A stretch of DNA of 64,000 nucleotides. Source: Citrobacter europaeus (lineage in GTDB: Bacteria; Pseudomonadota; Gammaproteobacteria; Enterobacterales; Enterobacteriaceae). Below are positions 8,087 through 17,053 of the stretch, piece by piece (the stretch's first letter is position 1; every line of letters begins with the position of its first letter). The stretch lies in assembly GCA_020099315.1 (NCBI GenBank), contig CP083650.1, positions 3,286,001 through 3,350,000 of the forward strand, given 5' to 3'. Both the position numbers and the translations under genes were made by a program. The notes below the pieces were generated by a model. It saw nothing but the letters and a program-made list of their open reading frames with translations. It made no database searches and was not told where the DNA came from.

Positions 8087-10723
8087 TTACTCTTCAGCGT
8101 CGTCCGCTGCATCGTCATCGCTTTCCGCTTCAGGCGCGATATCCTCGTCCCCTTCAGCAGCACTGCCGTCGATGGAGTCGAGCTCTTCATCATCAACAGG
8201 TTCAGCCACGCGTTGCAGACCCACTACGTTTTCATCTTCCGCAGTACGGATGAGGATCACGCCCTGGGTATTACGCCCTACTACGCTGATTTCCGACACG
8301 CGAGTACGCACCAGCGTACCTGCATCGGTGATCATCATGATCTGGTCGGTATCTTCAACCTGCACTGCGCCAACAACGGAACCGTTGCGCTCGGTGACTT
8401 TGATGGAGATAACGCCCTGGGTCGCACGAGACTTGGTCGGATACTCTTCCGCCGCCGTACGTTTACCGTAGCCGTTCTGGGTAACGGTCAGAATTGCGCC
8501 TTCACCGCGTGGAACGATCAGCGATACCACGCTGTCGCTTTCCGCCAGTTTGATACCACGTACGCCGGTCGCGGTACGACCCATTGCACGAACGGCATCT
8601 TCTTTAAAGCGCACAACTTTACCCGCGGCAGAGAACAGCATGACTTCGTCACTACCGGACGTCAGGTCAACGCCAATCAGTTCGTCGCCTTCGTTCAGGT
8701 TAACCGCAATGATACCGGCAGAACGCGGACGGCTGAACTCGGTCAGCGCCGTTTTCTTCACGGTACCGCTGGCGGTTGCCATGAAGACGTTAACACCCTC
8801 TTCGTACTCGCGTACCGGCAGAATTGCGGTGATACGCTCGTTCGCTTCCAGCGGCAGCAGGTTGACGATTGGACGTCCACGCGCGCCACGGCTCGCTTCC
8901 GGCAGCTGATAAACCTTCATCCAGTACAAACGACCACGGCTGGAGAAGCAGAGGATCGTATCATGGGTGTTAGCCACCAGCAGGCGGTCGATAAAGTCTT
9001 CTTCTTTAATACGTGCTGCAGATTTGCCTTTACCGCCACGACGCTGCGCTTCGTAATCGGTTAACGGCTGATATTTCACGTAACCCTGATGAGACAAGGT
9101 CACGACAACATCTTCCTGGCTAATCAGATCTTCGATGTTGATGTCAGCACTGTTCGCGGTGATTTCGGTACGACGTTCGTCGCCGAACTGCTCGCGAATC
9201 AGCTCCATCTCTTCACGGATAACTTCCATCAGACGATCGGCGCTGCCCAAAATGTGCAGCAGTTCAGCGATCTGCTCCAGCAGCTCTTTGTATTCGTCGA
9301 GCAGTTTTTCATGCTCAAGGCCAGTCAGTTTCTGCAGACGCAAATCCAGAATCGCCTGGGCCTGCTGTTCAGTCAGGTAGTACTGACCATCACGCACGCC
9401 AAATTCCGGCTCCAGCCACTCAGGACGCGCGGCGTCATCACCGGCACGTTCCAGCATGGCAGAAACGTTGCCCAGCTCCCACGAACGCGCGACCAGCGCT
9501 GCTTTCGCTTCTGCCGGAGTCGGCGCTCGGCGGATCAGTTCGATGATCGGATCGATGTTCGCCAGCGCAATCGCCAGTGCTTCAAGAATGTGTGCACGGT
9601 CGCGAGCTTTACGCAGTTCAAAGATAGTACGGCGGGTTACGACTTCACGGCGGTGACGTACGAACGCGGCGATAATATCTTTCAGGTTCATGATCTTCGG
9701 CTGACCATGGTGCAGCGCAACCATGTTGATACCGAAAGAAACCTGCAGTTGGGTCTGGGAGTAAAGGTTGTTCAGAACCACTTCCCCGACCGCGTCGCGT
9801 TTCACTTCAATCACGATGCGCATACCGTCTTTGTCAGACTCGTCACGCAGCGCGCTGATACCTTCAACGCGTTTGTCTTTTACCAGCTCGGCGATTTTCT
9901 CGATCAGGCGCGCTTTGTTCACCTGATACGGAATTTCATGGACGATGATGGTTTCGCGGCCAGTTTTGGCATCCGCTTCGACTTCTGCGCGGGCGCGAAT
10001 GTACACTTTGCCACGACCAGTACGGTAAGCTTCTTCGATACCACGACGACCGTTGATGATCGCGGCGGTCGGGAAGTCCGGACCCGGAATATGTTCCATC
10101 AGCCCTTCAATGCTGATGTCTTCATCGTCAATGTATGCCAGACAGCCGTTAATCACTTCCGTCAGGTTGTGTGGCGGAATGTTGGTTGCCATACCTACCG
10201 CGATACCGGACGAACCGTTCACCAGCAGGTTAGGAATTTTGGTCGGCATGACGTCAGGAATTTGTTCGGTGCCGTCGTAGTTATCGACGAAATCAACCGT
10301 TTCTTTTTCCAGGTCAGCCATCAGCTCATGGGCGATTTTCGACATACGGATTTCCGTATAACGCATCGCCGCTGCGGAGTCGCCATCGACAGAACCAAAG
10401 TTACCCTGACCATCTACCAGCATGTAACGCAAGGAGAATGGCTGCGCCATACGAACAATGGTGTCGTAAACGGCGGTATCACCATGAGGGTGGTATTTAC
10501 CGATTACGTCACCAACGACACGGGCAGATTTTTTATAGGCTTTATTCCAGTCGTTGCCCAATACGTTCATGGCGTAAAGTACGCGACGGTGAACCGGCTT
10601 CAGGCCATCTCGGACGTCCGGCAGCGCACGGCCAACAATGACCGACATCGCATAATCCAGATACGAGCTCTTCAGCTCTTCCTCAATGTTGACCGGTGTA
10701 ATTTCTCTCGCAAGGTCGCTCAT
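8087..10723 (-). CDS. gyrA: DNA gyrase subunit A
   Basis: A subunit of the type II topoisomerase that introduces negative supercoils (A2B2 with GyrB). The protein is 878 residues, against 875 in E. coli. The N-terminal breakage-reunion domain holds the catalytic Tyr122 in AAAMRYTEI. The quinolone-determining region reads HPHGDTAVYDTIVRMAQPF, so position 83 is Thr and position 87 is Asp. The C-terminal beta-pinwheel contains the GyrA box QRRGGKG near residue 560, and the tail is strongly acidic. Thr83 is the residue usually found in susceptible Citrobacter freundii, so I read it as species background and not as an acquired change. It is divergent from ubiG. Confidence 0.99.
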   Translation of the reverse strand: MSDLAREITPVNIEEELKSSYLDYAMSVIVGRALPDVRDGLKPVHRRVLYAMNVLGNDWNKAYKKSARVVGDVIGKYHPHGDTAVYDTIVRMAQPFSLRYMLVDGQGNFGSVDGDSAAAMRYTEIRMSKIAHELMADLEKETVDFVDNYDGTEQIPDVMPTKIPNLLVNGSSGIAVGMATNIPPHNLTEVINGCLAYIDDEDISIEGLMEHIPGPDFPTAAIINGRRGIEEAYRTGRGKVYIRARAEVEADAKTGRETIIVHEIPYQVNKARLIEKIAELVKDKRVEGISALRDESDKDGMRIVIEVKRDAVGEVVLNNLYSQTQLQVSFGINMVALHHGQPKIMNLKDIIAAFVRHRREVVTRRTIFELRKARDRAHILEALAIALANIDPIIELIRRAPTPAEAKAALVARSWELGNVSAMLERAGDDAARPEWLEPEFGVRDGQYYLTEQQAQAILDLRLQKLTGLEHEKLLDEYKELLEQIAELLHILGSADRLMEVIREEMELIREQFGDERRTEITANSADINIEDLISQEDVVVTLSHQGYVKYQPLTDYEAQRRGGKGKSAARIKEEDFIDRLLVANTHDTILCFSSRGRLYWMKVYQLPEASRGARGRPIVNLLPLEANERITAILPVREYEEGVNVFMATASGTVKKTALTEFSRPRSAGIIAVNLNEGDELIGVDLTSGSDEVMLFSAAGKVVRFKEDAVRAMGRTATGVRGIKLAESDSVVSLIVPRGEGAILTVTQNGYGKRTAAEEYPTKSRATQGVISIKVTERNGSVVGAVQVEDTDQIMMITDAGTLVRTRVSEISVVGRNTQGVILIRTAEDENVVGLQRVAEPVDDEELDSIDGSAAEGDEDIAPEAESDDDAADDAEE

Positions 10724-10767
10724 CTAACCGCTATCCCTCTACTGTATCCCGGATTCAAAGGTCGCAA

Positions 10768-10797
10768 ATTATAACACATTCGCACAGATTCAGGTAA
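10768..10797 (-). promoter_or_regulatory. gyrA promoter
   Basis: On the minus strand a perfect TATAAT lies at 10768-10773, with TTACCT at 10792-10797 as a weak -35 at 18 bases spacing. The first bases downstream read TTGCGACC. E. coli gyrA has a comparable strong -10 and poor -35, which underlies its stimulation by DNA relaxation; the same behaviour is inferred here. Confidence 0.65.
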
Positions 10798-10881
10798 ATG
10801 GATTCCCCCAGACAGAGGCTTTATTCATCCCGCCAGGCTGATATACTCATTTGCATCGCAAATTTAGGAGTAGAAGCCCCA

Positions 10882-11610
10882 ATGAATGCCGAAAAACCCC
10901 CGGTAACTCACAACGTTGACCATGAAGAAATTGCCAAGTTTGAAGCAGTCGCGTCACGCTGGTGGGATCTTGAGGGTGAATTTAAGCCACTGCACCGTAT
11001 TAACCCACTGCGTCTGGGCTATATTACTGAGCGCTCAGGCGGCCTGTTTGGTAAAAAGGTACTCGACGTCGGCTGCGGCGGCGGCATTCTGGCGGAAAGC
11101 ATGGCGCGCGAGGGCGCAACCGTCACCGGGCTGGACATGGGTTTTGAACCGTTACAGGTAGCAAAACTTCATGCGCTGGAGAGCGGCATCCAGGTGGAAT
11201 ACGTACAAGAAACCGTTGAAGAACACGCGGAAAAACATGCGCATCAGTACGACGTTGTGACCTGCATGGAAATGTTAGAACACGTGCCGGACCCGCAGTC
11301 GGTGGTCAGGGCCTGCGCCAGACTGGTCAAACCGGGCGGCGAAGTGTTTTTCTCCACGCTTAATCGTAACGGCAAATCCTGGCTGATGGCCGTAGTTGGA
11401 GCGGAATATGTTTTGCGTATGGTGCCAAAAGGCACCCATGATGTGAAAAAATTCATTAAGCCCGCTGAACTGTTGGAGTGGGTTGACCAGACCGTGCTGA
11501 AAGAGCGTCATATGACCGGCCTGCACTACAACCCGATCACCAACAGCTTTAAACTCGGCCCAGGGGTTGATGTGAATTATATGGTGCACACTACCGCCAG
11601 GGTTGATTAA
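10882..11610 (+). CDS. ubiG: Ubiquinone biosynthesis O-methyltransferase UbiG
   Basis: SAM-dependent methyltransferase that carries out both O-methylation steps in ubiquinone synthesis, acting in the soluble Ubi complex. The protein is 242 residues, against 240 in E. coli. The SAM-binding motif I is VLDVGCGGGILAE at about residues 60-72, and post motif MLEHVPDP lies near 130. I chose ATG 10882 (MNAEKPPVTHNVDHEE), which has TAGGAG at 10865-10870, over an upstream ATG at 10798 that extends into the gyrA promoter. TATACT at 10842-10847 is a possible -10. A BIME follows the stop codon. Confidence 0.97.
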   Translation: MNAEKPPVTHNVDHEEIAKFEAVASRWWDLEGEFKPLHRINPLRLGYITERSGGLFGKKVLDVGCGGGILAESMAREGATVTGLDMGFEPLQVAKLHALESGIQVEYVQETVEEHAEKHAHQYDVVTCMEMLEHVPDPQSVVRACARLVKPGGEVFFSTLNRNGKSWLMAVVGAEYVLRMVPKGTHDVKKFIKPAELLEWVDQTVLKERHMTGLHYNPITNSFKLGPGVDVNYMVHTTARVD

Positions 11611-11618
11611 CCTCTCCT

Positions 11619-11700
11619 GTAGGCCGGATAAGGCGTCAACGCCGCTATCCGGCATGCTCACGGGAACAATGCCTGATGACGCTCCGCTTATCAGGCTTAC
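11619..11700. repeat. REP/BIME element after ubiG
   Basis: Two inverted REP units: GTAGGCCGGATAAGGCG with CGCCGCTATCCGGCAT, and GCCTGATGACGCT with CGCTTATCAGGCTTAC. They lie just after the ubiG stop codon and probably define the 3' end of its transcript. Confidence 0.85.
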
Positions 11701-11871
11701 AAATCCTGTGCCAGATCATAAGAACTTTCTTCGCCTTAGATGAAGAAATCAGCACTCGATCAAATTTTCTATTTTTTTTCTCAATTATTGACATCCTCGC
11801 CAGGCCTTATAAGACGCGCACTTAGCGATTATTACCCTTTTGCAACCTCAATTTAACCTCAAAATCAACTC

Positions 11872-11899
11872 TTGTACTGAAAAGAATCCCTACTAGAAT
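11872..11899 (+). promoter_or_regulatory. Probable nrdAB promoter
   Basis: TTGTAC (11872-11877) and TAGAAT (11894-11899) are spaced by 16 bases. This would place the transcript start near 11906 and give a leader of about 120 nt, similar to E. coli nrdA. The region from 11701 to 11871 is AT-rich and I see no gene in it. Confidence 0.6.
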
Positions 11900-11902
11900 A
11901 CT

Positions 11903-11948
11903 CACCATATAGCGTCTACTTTATCAAACAACCCCTACATATAGTATT
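11903..11948 (+). promoter_or_regulatory. Pair of probable NrdR boxes before nrdA
   Basis: The second box, CCCCTACATATAGTAT at 11933-11948, fits the NrdR consensus acaCwAtATaTwGtgt closely. The first, TCACCATATAGCGTCT at 11903-11918, fits less well. The two start 30 bases apart, about three helical turns, the usual arrangement. The first box overlaps the predicted transcript start. NrdR with bound ATP/dATP represses nrd operons; binding here is inferred from the pattern. Confidence 0.6.
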
Positions 11949-11986
11949 TATCCACAGACTTAGTCACAACATGACTTTGTGGATAA
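11948..11986 (+). promoter_or_regulatory. Two inverted perfect DnaA boxes before nrdA
   Basis: TTATCCACA at 11948-11956 and its complement TGTGGATAA at 11978-11986 flank a 21-base spacer. DnaA binding to two boxes upstream of nrdA is known in E. coli and ties deoxynucleotide supply to replication initiation. Both boxes here match the strict consensus. Confidence 0.85.
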
Positions 11987-12028
11987 TATGGGGGATATTT
12001 TTTCTTTCACGGACAGGTAAAAAACCAC

Positions 12029-14314
12029 ATGAATCAGAGTCTGCTGGTGACAAAGCGTGATGGTAGTACAGAGCGCATCAATCTCGACAAAATCCACCGA
12101 GTTCTGGATTGGGCGGCAGAAGGACTGAATAACGTATCGATTTCTCAGGTCGAGCTACGCTCCCACATTCAGTTTTATGACGGTATCAAGACCTCCGATA
12201 TCCATGAAACGATCATTAAAGCTGCCGCCGATTTGATCTCCCGCGAAGCGCCAGATTATCAGTACCTGGCTGCTCGCCTGGCGATTTTCCATCTGCGCAA
12301 AAAAGCCTACGGCGAGTTTGAACCGCCGAAACTGTTCGACCATGTCGTGAAAATGGTTGAAATGGGCAAATACGACAATCATCTGCTGGAAGACTACACG
12401 GAAGAAGAGTTCAAGCAGATGGACTCGTTCATCGTACACGACCGGGATATGACCTTCTCCTACGCGGCGGTGAAGCAGTTAGAAGGCAAATACCTGGTAC
12501 AAAACCGTGTTACCGGTGAGATTTATGAAAGCGCGCAGTTCCTCTACATACTGGTAGCGGCCTGCCTGTTCTCTAACTATCCGCGCGAAACACGTCTGCA
12601 ATATGTAAAACGTTTCTACGACGCCGTTTCTACGTTTAAAATTTCGCTGCCTACGCCGATTATGTCCGGCGTGCGCACCCCTACTCGTCAGTTCAGCTCC
12701 TGCGTGCTGATCGAGTGCGGCGACAGCCTGGATTCCATCAACGCCACCTCCAGCGCGATTGTGAAATACGTTTCTCAGCGCGCCGGTATCGGTATCAACG
12801 CCGGCCGCATCCGCGCACTGGGCAGCCCGATCCGCGGCGGTGAAGCGTTCCACACCGGCTGTATTCCGTTCTACAAGCACTTCCAGACCGCGGTAAAATC
12901 CTGTTCCCAGGGTGGCGTACGCGGTGGTGCAGCCACGCTGTTTTACCCAATGTGGCACCTGGAAGTTGAAAGCCTGCTGGTCCTGAAAAACAACCGTGGC
13001 GTTGAAGGCAACCGCGTGCGTCACATGGACTACGGCGTACAGATCAACAAACTGATGTACACCCGTCTGCTGAAAGGCGGCGATATCACACTGTTCAGCC
13101 CGTCCGACGTCCCGGGCCTGTATGATGCGTTCTTCGCCGACCAGGACGAGTTTGAACGTCTGTACACCAAATATGAAAACGACGACAGCATTCGCAAGCA
13201 ACGCGTGAAAGCGGTCGAACTGTTCTCCCTGATGATGCAGGAACGTGCCTCTACCGGCCGCATCTACATCCAGAACGTTGACCATTGCAACACCCACAGC
13301 CCGTTTGATCCGGTTGTCGCGCCGGTGCGCCAGTCAAACCTGTGCCTGGAAATCGCCCTGCCGACCAAACCGCTGACCGACGTTAACGACGAAAACGGCG
13401 AAATTGCGCTGTGTACGCTGTCCGCATTTAACCTCGGCGCTATCAATAGCCTGGACGAGCTGGAAGAGCTGGCCGTACTGGCGGTGCGCGCGCTGGATGC
13501 GCTGCTCGATTACCAGGACTATCCAATTCCTGCCGCCAAACGCGGCGCAATGGGCCGTCGTACGCTGGGTATTGGCGTGATCAACTACGCCTACTGGCTG
13601 GCGAAAAACGGTAAGCGTTATTCTGACGGCAGCGCGAACAACCTGACTCACAAAACCTTTGAAGCCATTCAGTATTACCTGCTGAAAGCCTCTAACGAGC
13701 TGGCAAAAGAGCAAGGCGCGTGCCCGTGGTTTAACGAAACAACTTACTCCCAGGGCATTCTGCCGATCGATACCTATAAAAAGGATCTCGATGCTATTGC
13801 CAACGAGCCGCTGCATCTGGACTGGGAACAGCTGCGTGAATCCATCAAGACGCACGGTCTGCGTAACTCCACGCTGTCTGCGCTGATGCCGTCCGAGACC
13901 TCTTCGCAGATCTCCAACGCCACCAACGGTATTGAACCGCCGCGCGGCTACGTGAGCATCAAAGCGTCGAAAGACGGTATTCTGCGCCAGGTCGTGCCGG
14001 ACTACGAACACCTGCACGACGCGTACGAACTGCTGTGGGAAATGCCAAACAACGACGGCTATCTGCAGCTGGTAGGTATCATGCAGAAATTTATCGATCA
14101 GTCGATTTCCGCCAACACCAACTACGATCCGTCACGTTTCCCGTCCGGAAAAGTACCGATGCAGCAGTTGCTGAAAGACCTGCTCACCGCCTACAAATTT
14201 GGTGTCAAAACGCTGTATTATCAGAACACCCGTGACGGTGCGGAAGATTCTCAGGACGATCTGGTGCCGTCCATTCAGGACGACGGCTGCGAAAGCGGCG
14301 CTTGTAAGATCTGA
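12029..14314 (+). CDS. nrdA: Class Ia ribonucleotide reductase alpha subunit NrdA
   Basis: Catalytic subunit that reduces ribonucleoside diphosphates to deoxy forms under aerobic conditions, working with the NrdB radical subunit. The protein is 761 residues, the same as E. coli. An ATP-cone lies at the N-terminus (VTKRDGSTERINLDKIHRVL), where dATP/ATP set overall activity. The redox Cys225 (FSSCVLIE) and Cys462 (ALCTLSAF) are present, as is the thiyl-radical Cys439 in SNLCLEIA, with Glu441 next to it. The C-terminal shuttle pair is in GCESGACKI. First gene of nrdA-nrdB-yfaE, with NrdR and DnaA sites upstream. A BIME separates it from nrdB. Confidence 0.99.
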   Translation: MNQSLLVTKRDGSTERINLDKIHRVLDWAAEGLNNVSISQVELRSHIQFYDGIKTSDIHETIIKAAADLISREAPDYQYLAARLAIFHLRKKAYGEFEPPKLFDHVVKMVEMGKYDNHLLEDYTEEEFKQMDSFIVHDRDMTFSYAAVKQLEGKYLVQNRVTGEIYESAQFLYILVAACLFSNYPRETRLQYVKRFYDAVSTFKISLPTPIMSGVRTPTRQFSSCVLIECGDSLDSINATSSAIVKYVSQRAGIGINAGRIRALGSPIRGGEAFHTGCIPFYKHFQTAVKSCSQGGVRGGAATLFYPMWHLEVESLLVLKNNRGVEGNRVRHMDYGVQINKLMYTRLLKGGDITLFSPSDVPGLYDAFFADQDEFERLYTKYENDDSIRKQRVKAVELFSLMMQERASTGRIYIQNVDHCNTHSPFDPVVAPVRQSNLCLEIALPTKPLTDVNDENGEIALCTLSAFNLGAINSLDELEELAVLAVRALDALLDYQDYPIPAAKRGAMGRRTLGIGVINYAYWLAKNGKRYSDGSANNLTHKTFEAIQYYLLKASNELAKEQGACPWFNETTYSQGILPIDTYKKDLDAIANEPLHLDWEQLRESIKTHGLRNSTLSALMPSETSSQISNATNGIEPPRGYVSIKASKDGILRQVVPDYEHLHDAYELLWEMPNNDGYLQLVGIMQKFIDQSISANTNYDPSRFPSGKVPMQQLLKDLLTAYKFGVKTLYYQNTRDGAEDSQDDLVPSIQDDGCESGACKI

Positions 14315-14321
14315 TGAATGA

Positions 14322-14400
14322 TGCCGGGCGGCGCTACGCTTACCCGGCCTACGATTGCACGGTTTGTAGGCCGGATAAGGTTTTTATACCGCATCCGGCG
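14322..14400. repeat. REP/BIME element between nrdA and nrdB
   Basis: Inverted REP-like units lie inside the operon: ATGCCGGGCGGCGCTACGC with CTTACCCGGCCTAC, and GTAGGCCGGATAAGG with CCGCATCCGGCG. They fill the intergenic space between two subunits needed in similar amounts. REP elements inside operons can protect the upstream message from 3' exonucleases. Confidence 0.85.
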
Positions 14401-14425
14401 CTCATCCCACAAAGGATTCACATCA

Positions 14426-15556
14426 ATGGCATACACCACTTTTTCACAGACGAAAAATAACCAACTTCTGGAGCCGATGTTCTTCGGCCAGCCGGTGAAC
14501 GTTGCCCGCTACGATCAGCAAAAATATGACATCTTCGAAAAGCTGATCGAAAAGCAGCTCTCTTTCTTCTGGCGTCCGGAAGAGGTCGATGTTTCTCGCG
14601 ATCGCATCGACTTCCAGGCGCTGCCGGAACATGAAAAGCATATCTTCATCAGCAACCTTAAGTATCAGACGCTGCTGGACTCCATTCAGGGACGCAGCCC
14701 AAACGTAGCGCTGCTGCCGTTAATCTCGATCCCTGAGCTGGAAACCTGGGTGGAAACGTGGGCGTTTTCTGAGACGATCCACTCCCGTTCTTATACTCAT
14801 ATTATTCGTAACATTGTGAACGATCCGGCGGTGGTGTTTGACGATATCGTCACCAACGAACAGATCCAGAAACGCGCGGAAGGCATTTCCAGCTACTACG
14901 ACGAATTGATCGAGATGACCAGCTACTGGCATTTGCTGGGCGTTGGCACACATACGGTCAACGGTAAAACGGTTGTCGTTAACCTGCGTGAGCTGAAGAA
15001 GAAGCTGTACCTGTGCCTGATGAGCGTTAACGCGCTGGAAGCCATTCGCTTCTACGTCAGCTTCGCCTGCTCCTTCGCCTTCGCTGAACGTGAACTGATG
15101 GAAGGCAACGCGAAAATTATTCGTCTGATCGCCCGTGATGAAGCGCTGCACCTGACCGGTACCCAGCATATGCTGAACCTGCTGCGCAGCGGCGTGGACG
15201 ATCCGGAAATGGCGGAAATTGCCGAAGAGTGCAAACAAGAGTGCTATGACCTGTTCGTCCAGGCCGCGCTGCAGGAAAAAGAGTGGGCAGATTATCTGTT
15301 CCGTGACGGCTCAATGATTGGCCTGAACAAAGATATCCTGTGCCAGTACGTTGAGTACATCACCAACATTCGTATGCAGGCTGTCGGGCTCGATTTGCCG
15401 TTCCAGACGCGCTCTAACCCAATCCCATGGATCAACACCTGGCTGGTGTCTGATAACGTGCAGGTTGCGCCGCAGGAAGTGGAAGTCAGCTCCTATCTGG
15501 TTGGGCAGATTGACTCGGAAGTTGATACTGACGATCTGAGTAACTTCCAGCTCTGA
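14426..15556 (+). CDS. nrdB: Class Ia ribonucleotide reductase beta subunit NrdB
   Basis: Diiron-tyrosyl radical subunit that supplies the radical to NrdA. The protein is 376 residues, as in E. coli. The radical tyrosine is in SRSYTHIIRN (Tyr122 in the usual numbering, 123 counting Met). Iron ligands lie in PEHEKHIF, AFSETIHS and ARDEALHL. The C-terminal tail ending DDLSNFQL is the part that docks on NrdA. I chose ATG 14426, preceded by AAAGGA (14411-14416); the longer open frame from 14318 runs through the BIME and is not credible. The stop overlaps the yfaE start by one base (TGATG). Confidence 0.99.
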   Translation: MAYTTFSQTKNNQLLEPMFFGQPVNVARYDQQKYDIFEKLIEKQLSFFWRPEEVDVSRDRIDFQALPEHEKHIFISNLKYQTLLDSIQGRSPNVALLPLISIPELETWVETWAFSETIHSRSYTHIIRNIVNDPAVVFDDIVTNEQIQKRAEGISSYYDELIEMTSYWHLLGVGTHTVNGKTVVVNLRELKKKLYLCLMSVNALEAIRFYVSFACSFAFAERELMEGNAKIIRLIARDEALHLTGTQHMLNLLRSGVDDPEMAEIAEECKQECYDLFVQAALQEKEWADYLFRDGSMIGLNKDILCQYVEYITNIRMQAVGLDLPFQTRSNPIPWINTWLVSDNVQVAPQEVEVSSYLVGQIDSEVDTDDLSNFQL

Positions 15557-15810
15557 TGGGCCGCGTTACTCTGCGCATCTCTGGCACACAGTTGCTGTGC
15601 CAGGATGAACACCCTTCCCTGCTTGCTGCGCTCGAATCGCACAATGTCGAAGTAGAATATCAGTGCCGTGCAGGTTATTGCGGCTCCTGTCGTACCCGCC
15701 TGGTAGCGGGACAGATCGACTGGATTGCCGAACCTCTGGCCTTCATTCAACCAGGTGAAATTTTGCCCTGCTGCTGTCGGGCAAACGGCGATATTGAAAT
15801 AGAAATGTAG
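15556..15810 (+). CDS. yfaE: 2Fe-2S ferredoxin YfaE, NrdB cofactor maintenance
   Basis: Small plant-type ferredoxin of 84 residues, as in E. coli, where it supplies electrons to rebuild the diferric-tyrosyl radical cofactor of NrdB. The cluster ligands are visible as CRAGYCGSC near residues 37-45, with the last ligand in LPCCCRANG near 73. The ATG at 15556 overlaps the nrdB stop (TGATG), so it is almost surely translationally coupled. The context, third in nrdAB-yfaE, fits its role. Confidence 0.96.
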   Translation: MGRVTLRISGTQLLCQDEHPSLLAALESHNVEVEYQCRAGYCGSCRTRLVAGQIDWIAEPLAFIQPGEILPCCCRANGDIEIEM

Positions 15811-15838
15811 CGCATCGTGGGGAAAAATCGTTACTGAC

Positions 15839-15871
15839 AAAAGAGCCGCCGGTGAACGGCAGCTCTTTATT
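15839..15871 (+). terminator. Terminator of nrdAB-yfaE
   Basis: An imperfect hairpin (GAGCCGCC with GGCAGCTC) is flanked by AAA and TTTATTT just after yfaE. The T run is short, so termination may be partial. A second hairpin nearer to glpQ serves the opposite strand. Confidence 0.6.
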
Positions 15872-15945
15872 TCTCCTGCAGGCAAGTATGAAAACGTTGA
15901 CAGCAGACGGCCTTATCTAGCGGTTTATAACGTTTCATCCTATAA

Positions 15946-15974
15946 GGCCCGTGACCGGAGGTGCGTCACAGGCC
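15946..15974 (-). terminator. Hairpin at the 3' end of glpTQ
   Basis: GGCCCGTGAC (15946-15955) pairs with GTCACAGGCC (15965-15974) with one mismatch. It lies nine bases past the glpQ stop codon on the minus strand. There is no proper T run, so it may act as a stability or Rho-dependent end and not as an intrinsic terminator. Confidence 0.5.
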
Positions 15975-15982
15975 TTGTGCCA

Positions 15983-17050
15983 TTACTCTTTATTCAGGAA
16001 CTTCACTGCTTTGTCGGGGAAGTCGGTGAACAGCCCGTCAACGCCCGCCTTGTTATACAGAATGTCATACAGCTGGTTTACGTCAGTAGTGTAATCCGGT
16101 AGCTGATCGGCACGAACGGTATAAGGATGCACCACCATCTTGTTCTGATGCGCATCCTGTACCATGCCAGTTAACAAGATATTGCCTTTCTTCGACTTCT
16201 CATCAACCAGCATGTGGTAGTCCGGCCCAATGCCGTCCGCATACTGCGCAACCTGCTTCATGGCACCCGGTTTAAACATCCAGTCGTAGTTGTAATTAAC
16301 CCAACTGCCGTCCGGCTTTTTCTCCTGTGTTTCATTCCAGTCAGTGTACGCAATCAACTGTACCAGATTGAGATCCATCCCCATCTTCGGTTCCAGCTCA
16401 TTCTTAATGCGCTTTAACTCTGCGACATCAAAACACTGCAGATAGACCTTGTCGTTCTTGTCGGTATACCCGTACTTTTTCAGTACTTCCAGCGTTTTAG
16501 CCGCAATGTCCTTCCCTTCCTGATGATGGAACCACGGTGCTTTCATTTCCGGATAAATACCGATGTTTTTACCGGTTGAATGATTTAATCCCTGAACAAA
16601 CTCAATCTCTTCTTCGAAAGTGTGTACGCGGAAGTCAGATTTACCCATCGGGAAACGCCCTGGGTAGGTCTGGACCTTTTTGCCATTTTCGATATCAAAA
16701 CCTTCGGTAAATTTCAGCGATTTAATCTCATCCAGCGTAAAGTCGATAGCGTAATAACGCCCGTCTTTACGCGCGCGATCCGGGAAACGCTCGGCAACAT
16801 CGGTGACGCGGTCAAGATAGTGGTCATGCAGGACGACCAGATGGTCGTCCTTGGTCATCACCAAATCCTGTTCCAGGTAATCTGCGCCCTGAGCATAGGC
16901 CATCGCTTTCGCAGGCAGCGTATGCTCCGGTAGATAACCGCTGGCGCCACGGTGCGCAATCACGATTTTATCAGCGGCAACCGCTGCGCTGCTAACCACC
17001 ATACCTGCCAGCATTAGCGCCACGCTGAGACTTTTCAATGTGGTTTTCAT
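15983..17050 (-). CDS. glpQ: Periplasmic glycerophosphodiester phosphodiesterase GlpQ
   Basis: Calcium-dependent enzyme that hydrolyses glycerophosphodiesters, such as glycerophosphocholine, to glycerol-3-phosphate and an alcohol in the periplasm. GlpT then imports the product. The protein is 355 residues, three fewer than in E. coli. The gap falls at the signal-peptide junction, where AVAADKIVIAHRG replaces a slightly longer stretch. The signal peptide covers about 1-25. The catalytic GDPD motif is AHRGASGYLPEHTLP with His33 and His43 (numbers counted from Met), followed by metal-binding EQDL. It is the second gene of glpTQ, three bases after glpT, with GGGGG as its ribosome site. Confidence 0.97.
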   Translation of the reverse strand: MKTTLKSLSVALMLAGMVVSSAAVAADKIVIAHRGASGYLPEHTLPAKAMAYAQGADYLEQDLVMTKDDHLVVLHDHYLDRVTDVAERFPDRARKDGRYYAIDFTLDEIKSLKFTEGFDIENGKKVQTYPGRFPMGKSDFRVHTFEEEIEFVQGLNHSTGKNIGIYPEMKAPWFHHQEGKDIAAKTLEVLKKYGYTDKNDKVYLQCFDVAELKRIKNELEPKMGMDLNLVQLIAYTDWNETQEKKPDGSWVNYNYDWMFKPGAMKQVAQYADGIGPDYHMLVDEKSKKGNILLTGMVQDAHQNKMVVHPYTVRADQLPDYTTDVNQLYDILYNKAGVDGLFTDFPDKAVKFLNKE

Positions 17051-17053
17051 CTA

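Noticed and set aside
9089..10774. 561-codon open frame opposite gyrA
   Set aside because: It is the antisense shadow of the gyrA coding sequence, whose codon bias leaves few stops on the other strand. The translation has no recognisable domain and no ribosome site.
15839..15974. CRISPR-like or attachment-site repeats in the yfaE-glpQ gap
   Set aside because: The two palindromes are single hairpins with different sequences and serve as transcript ends; there are no direct repeats.
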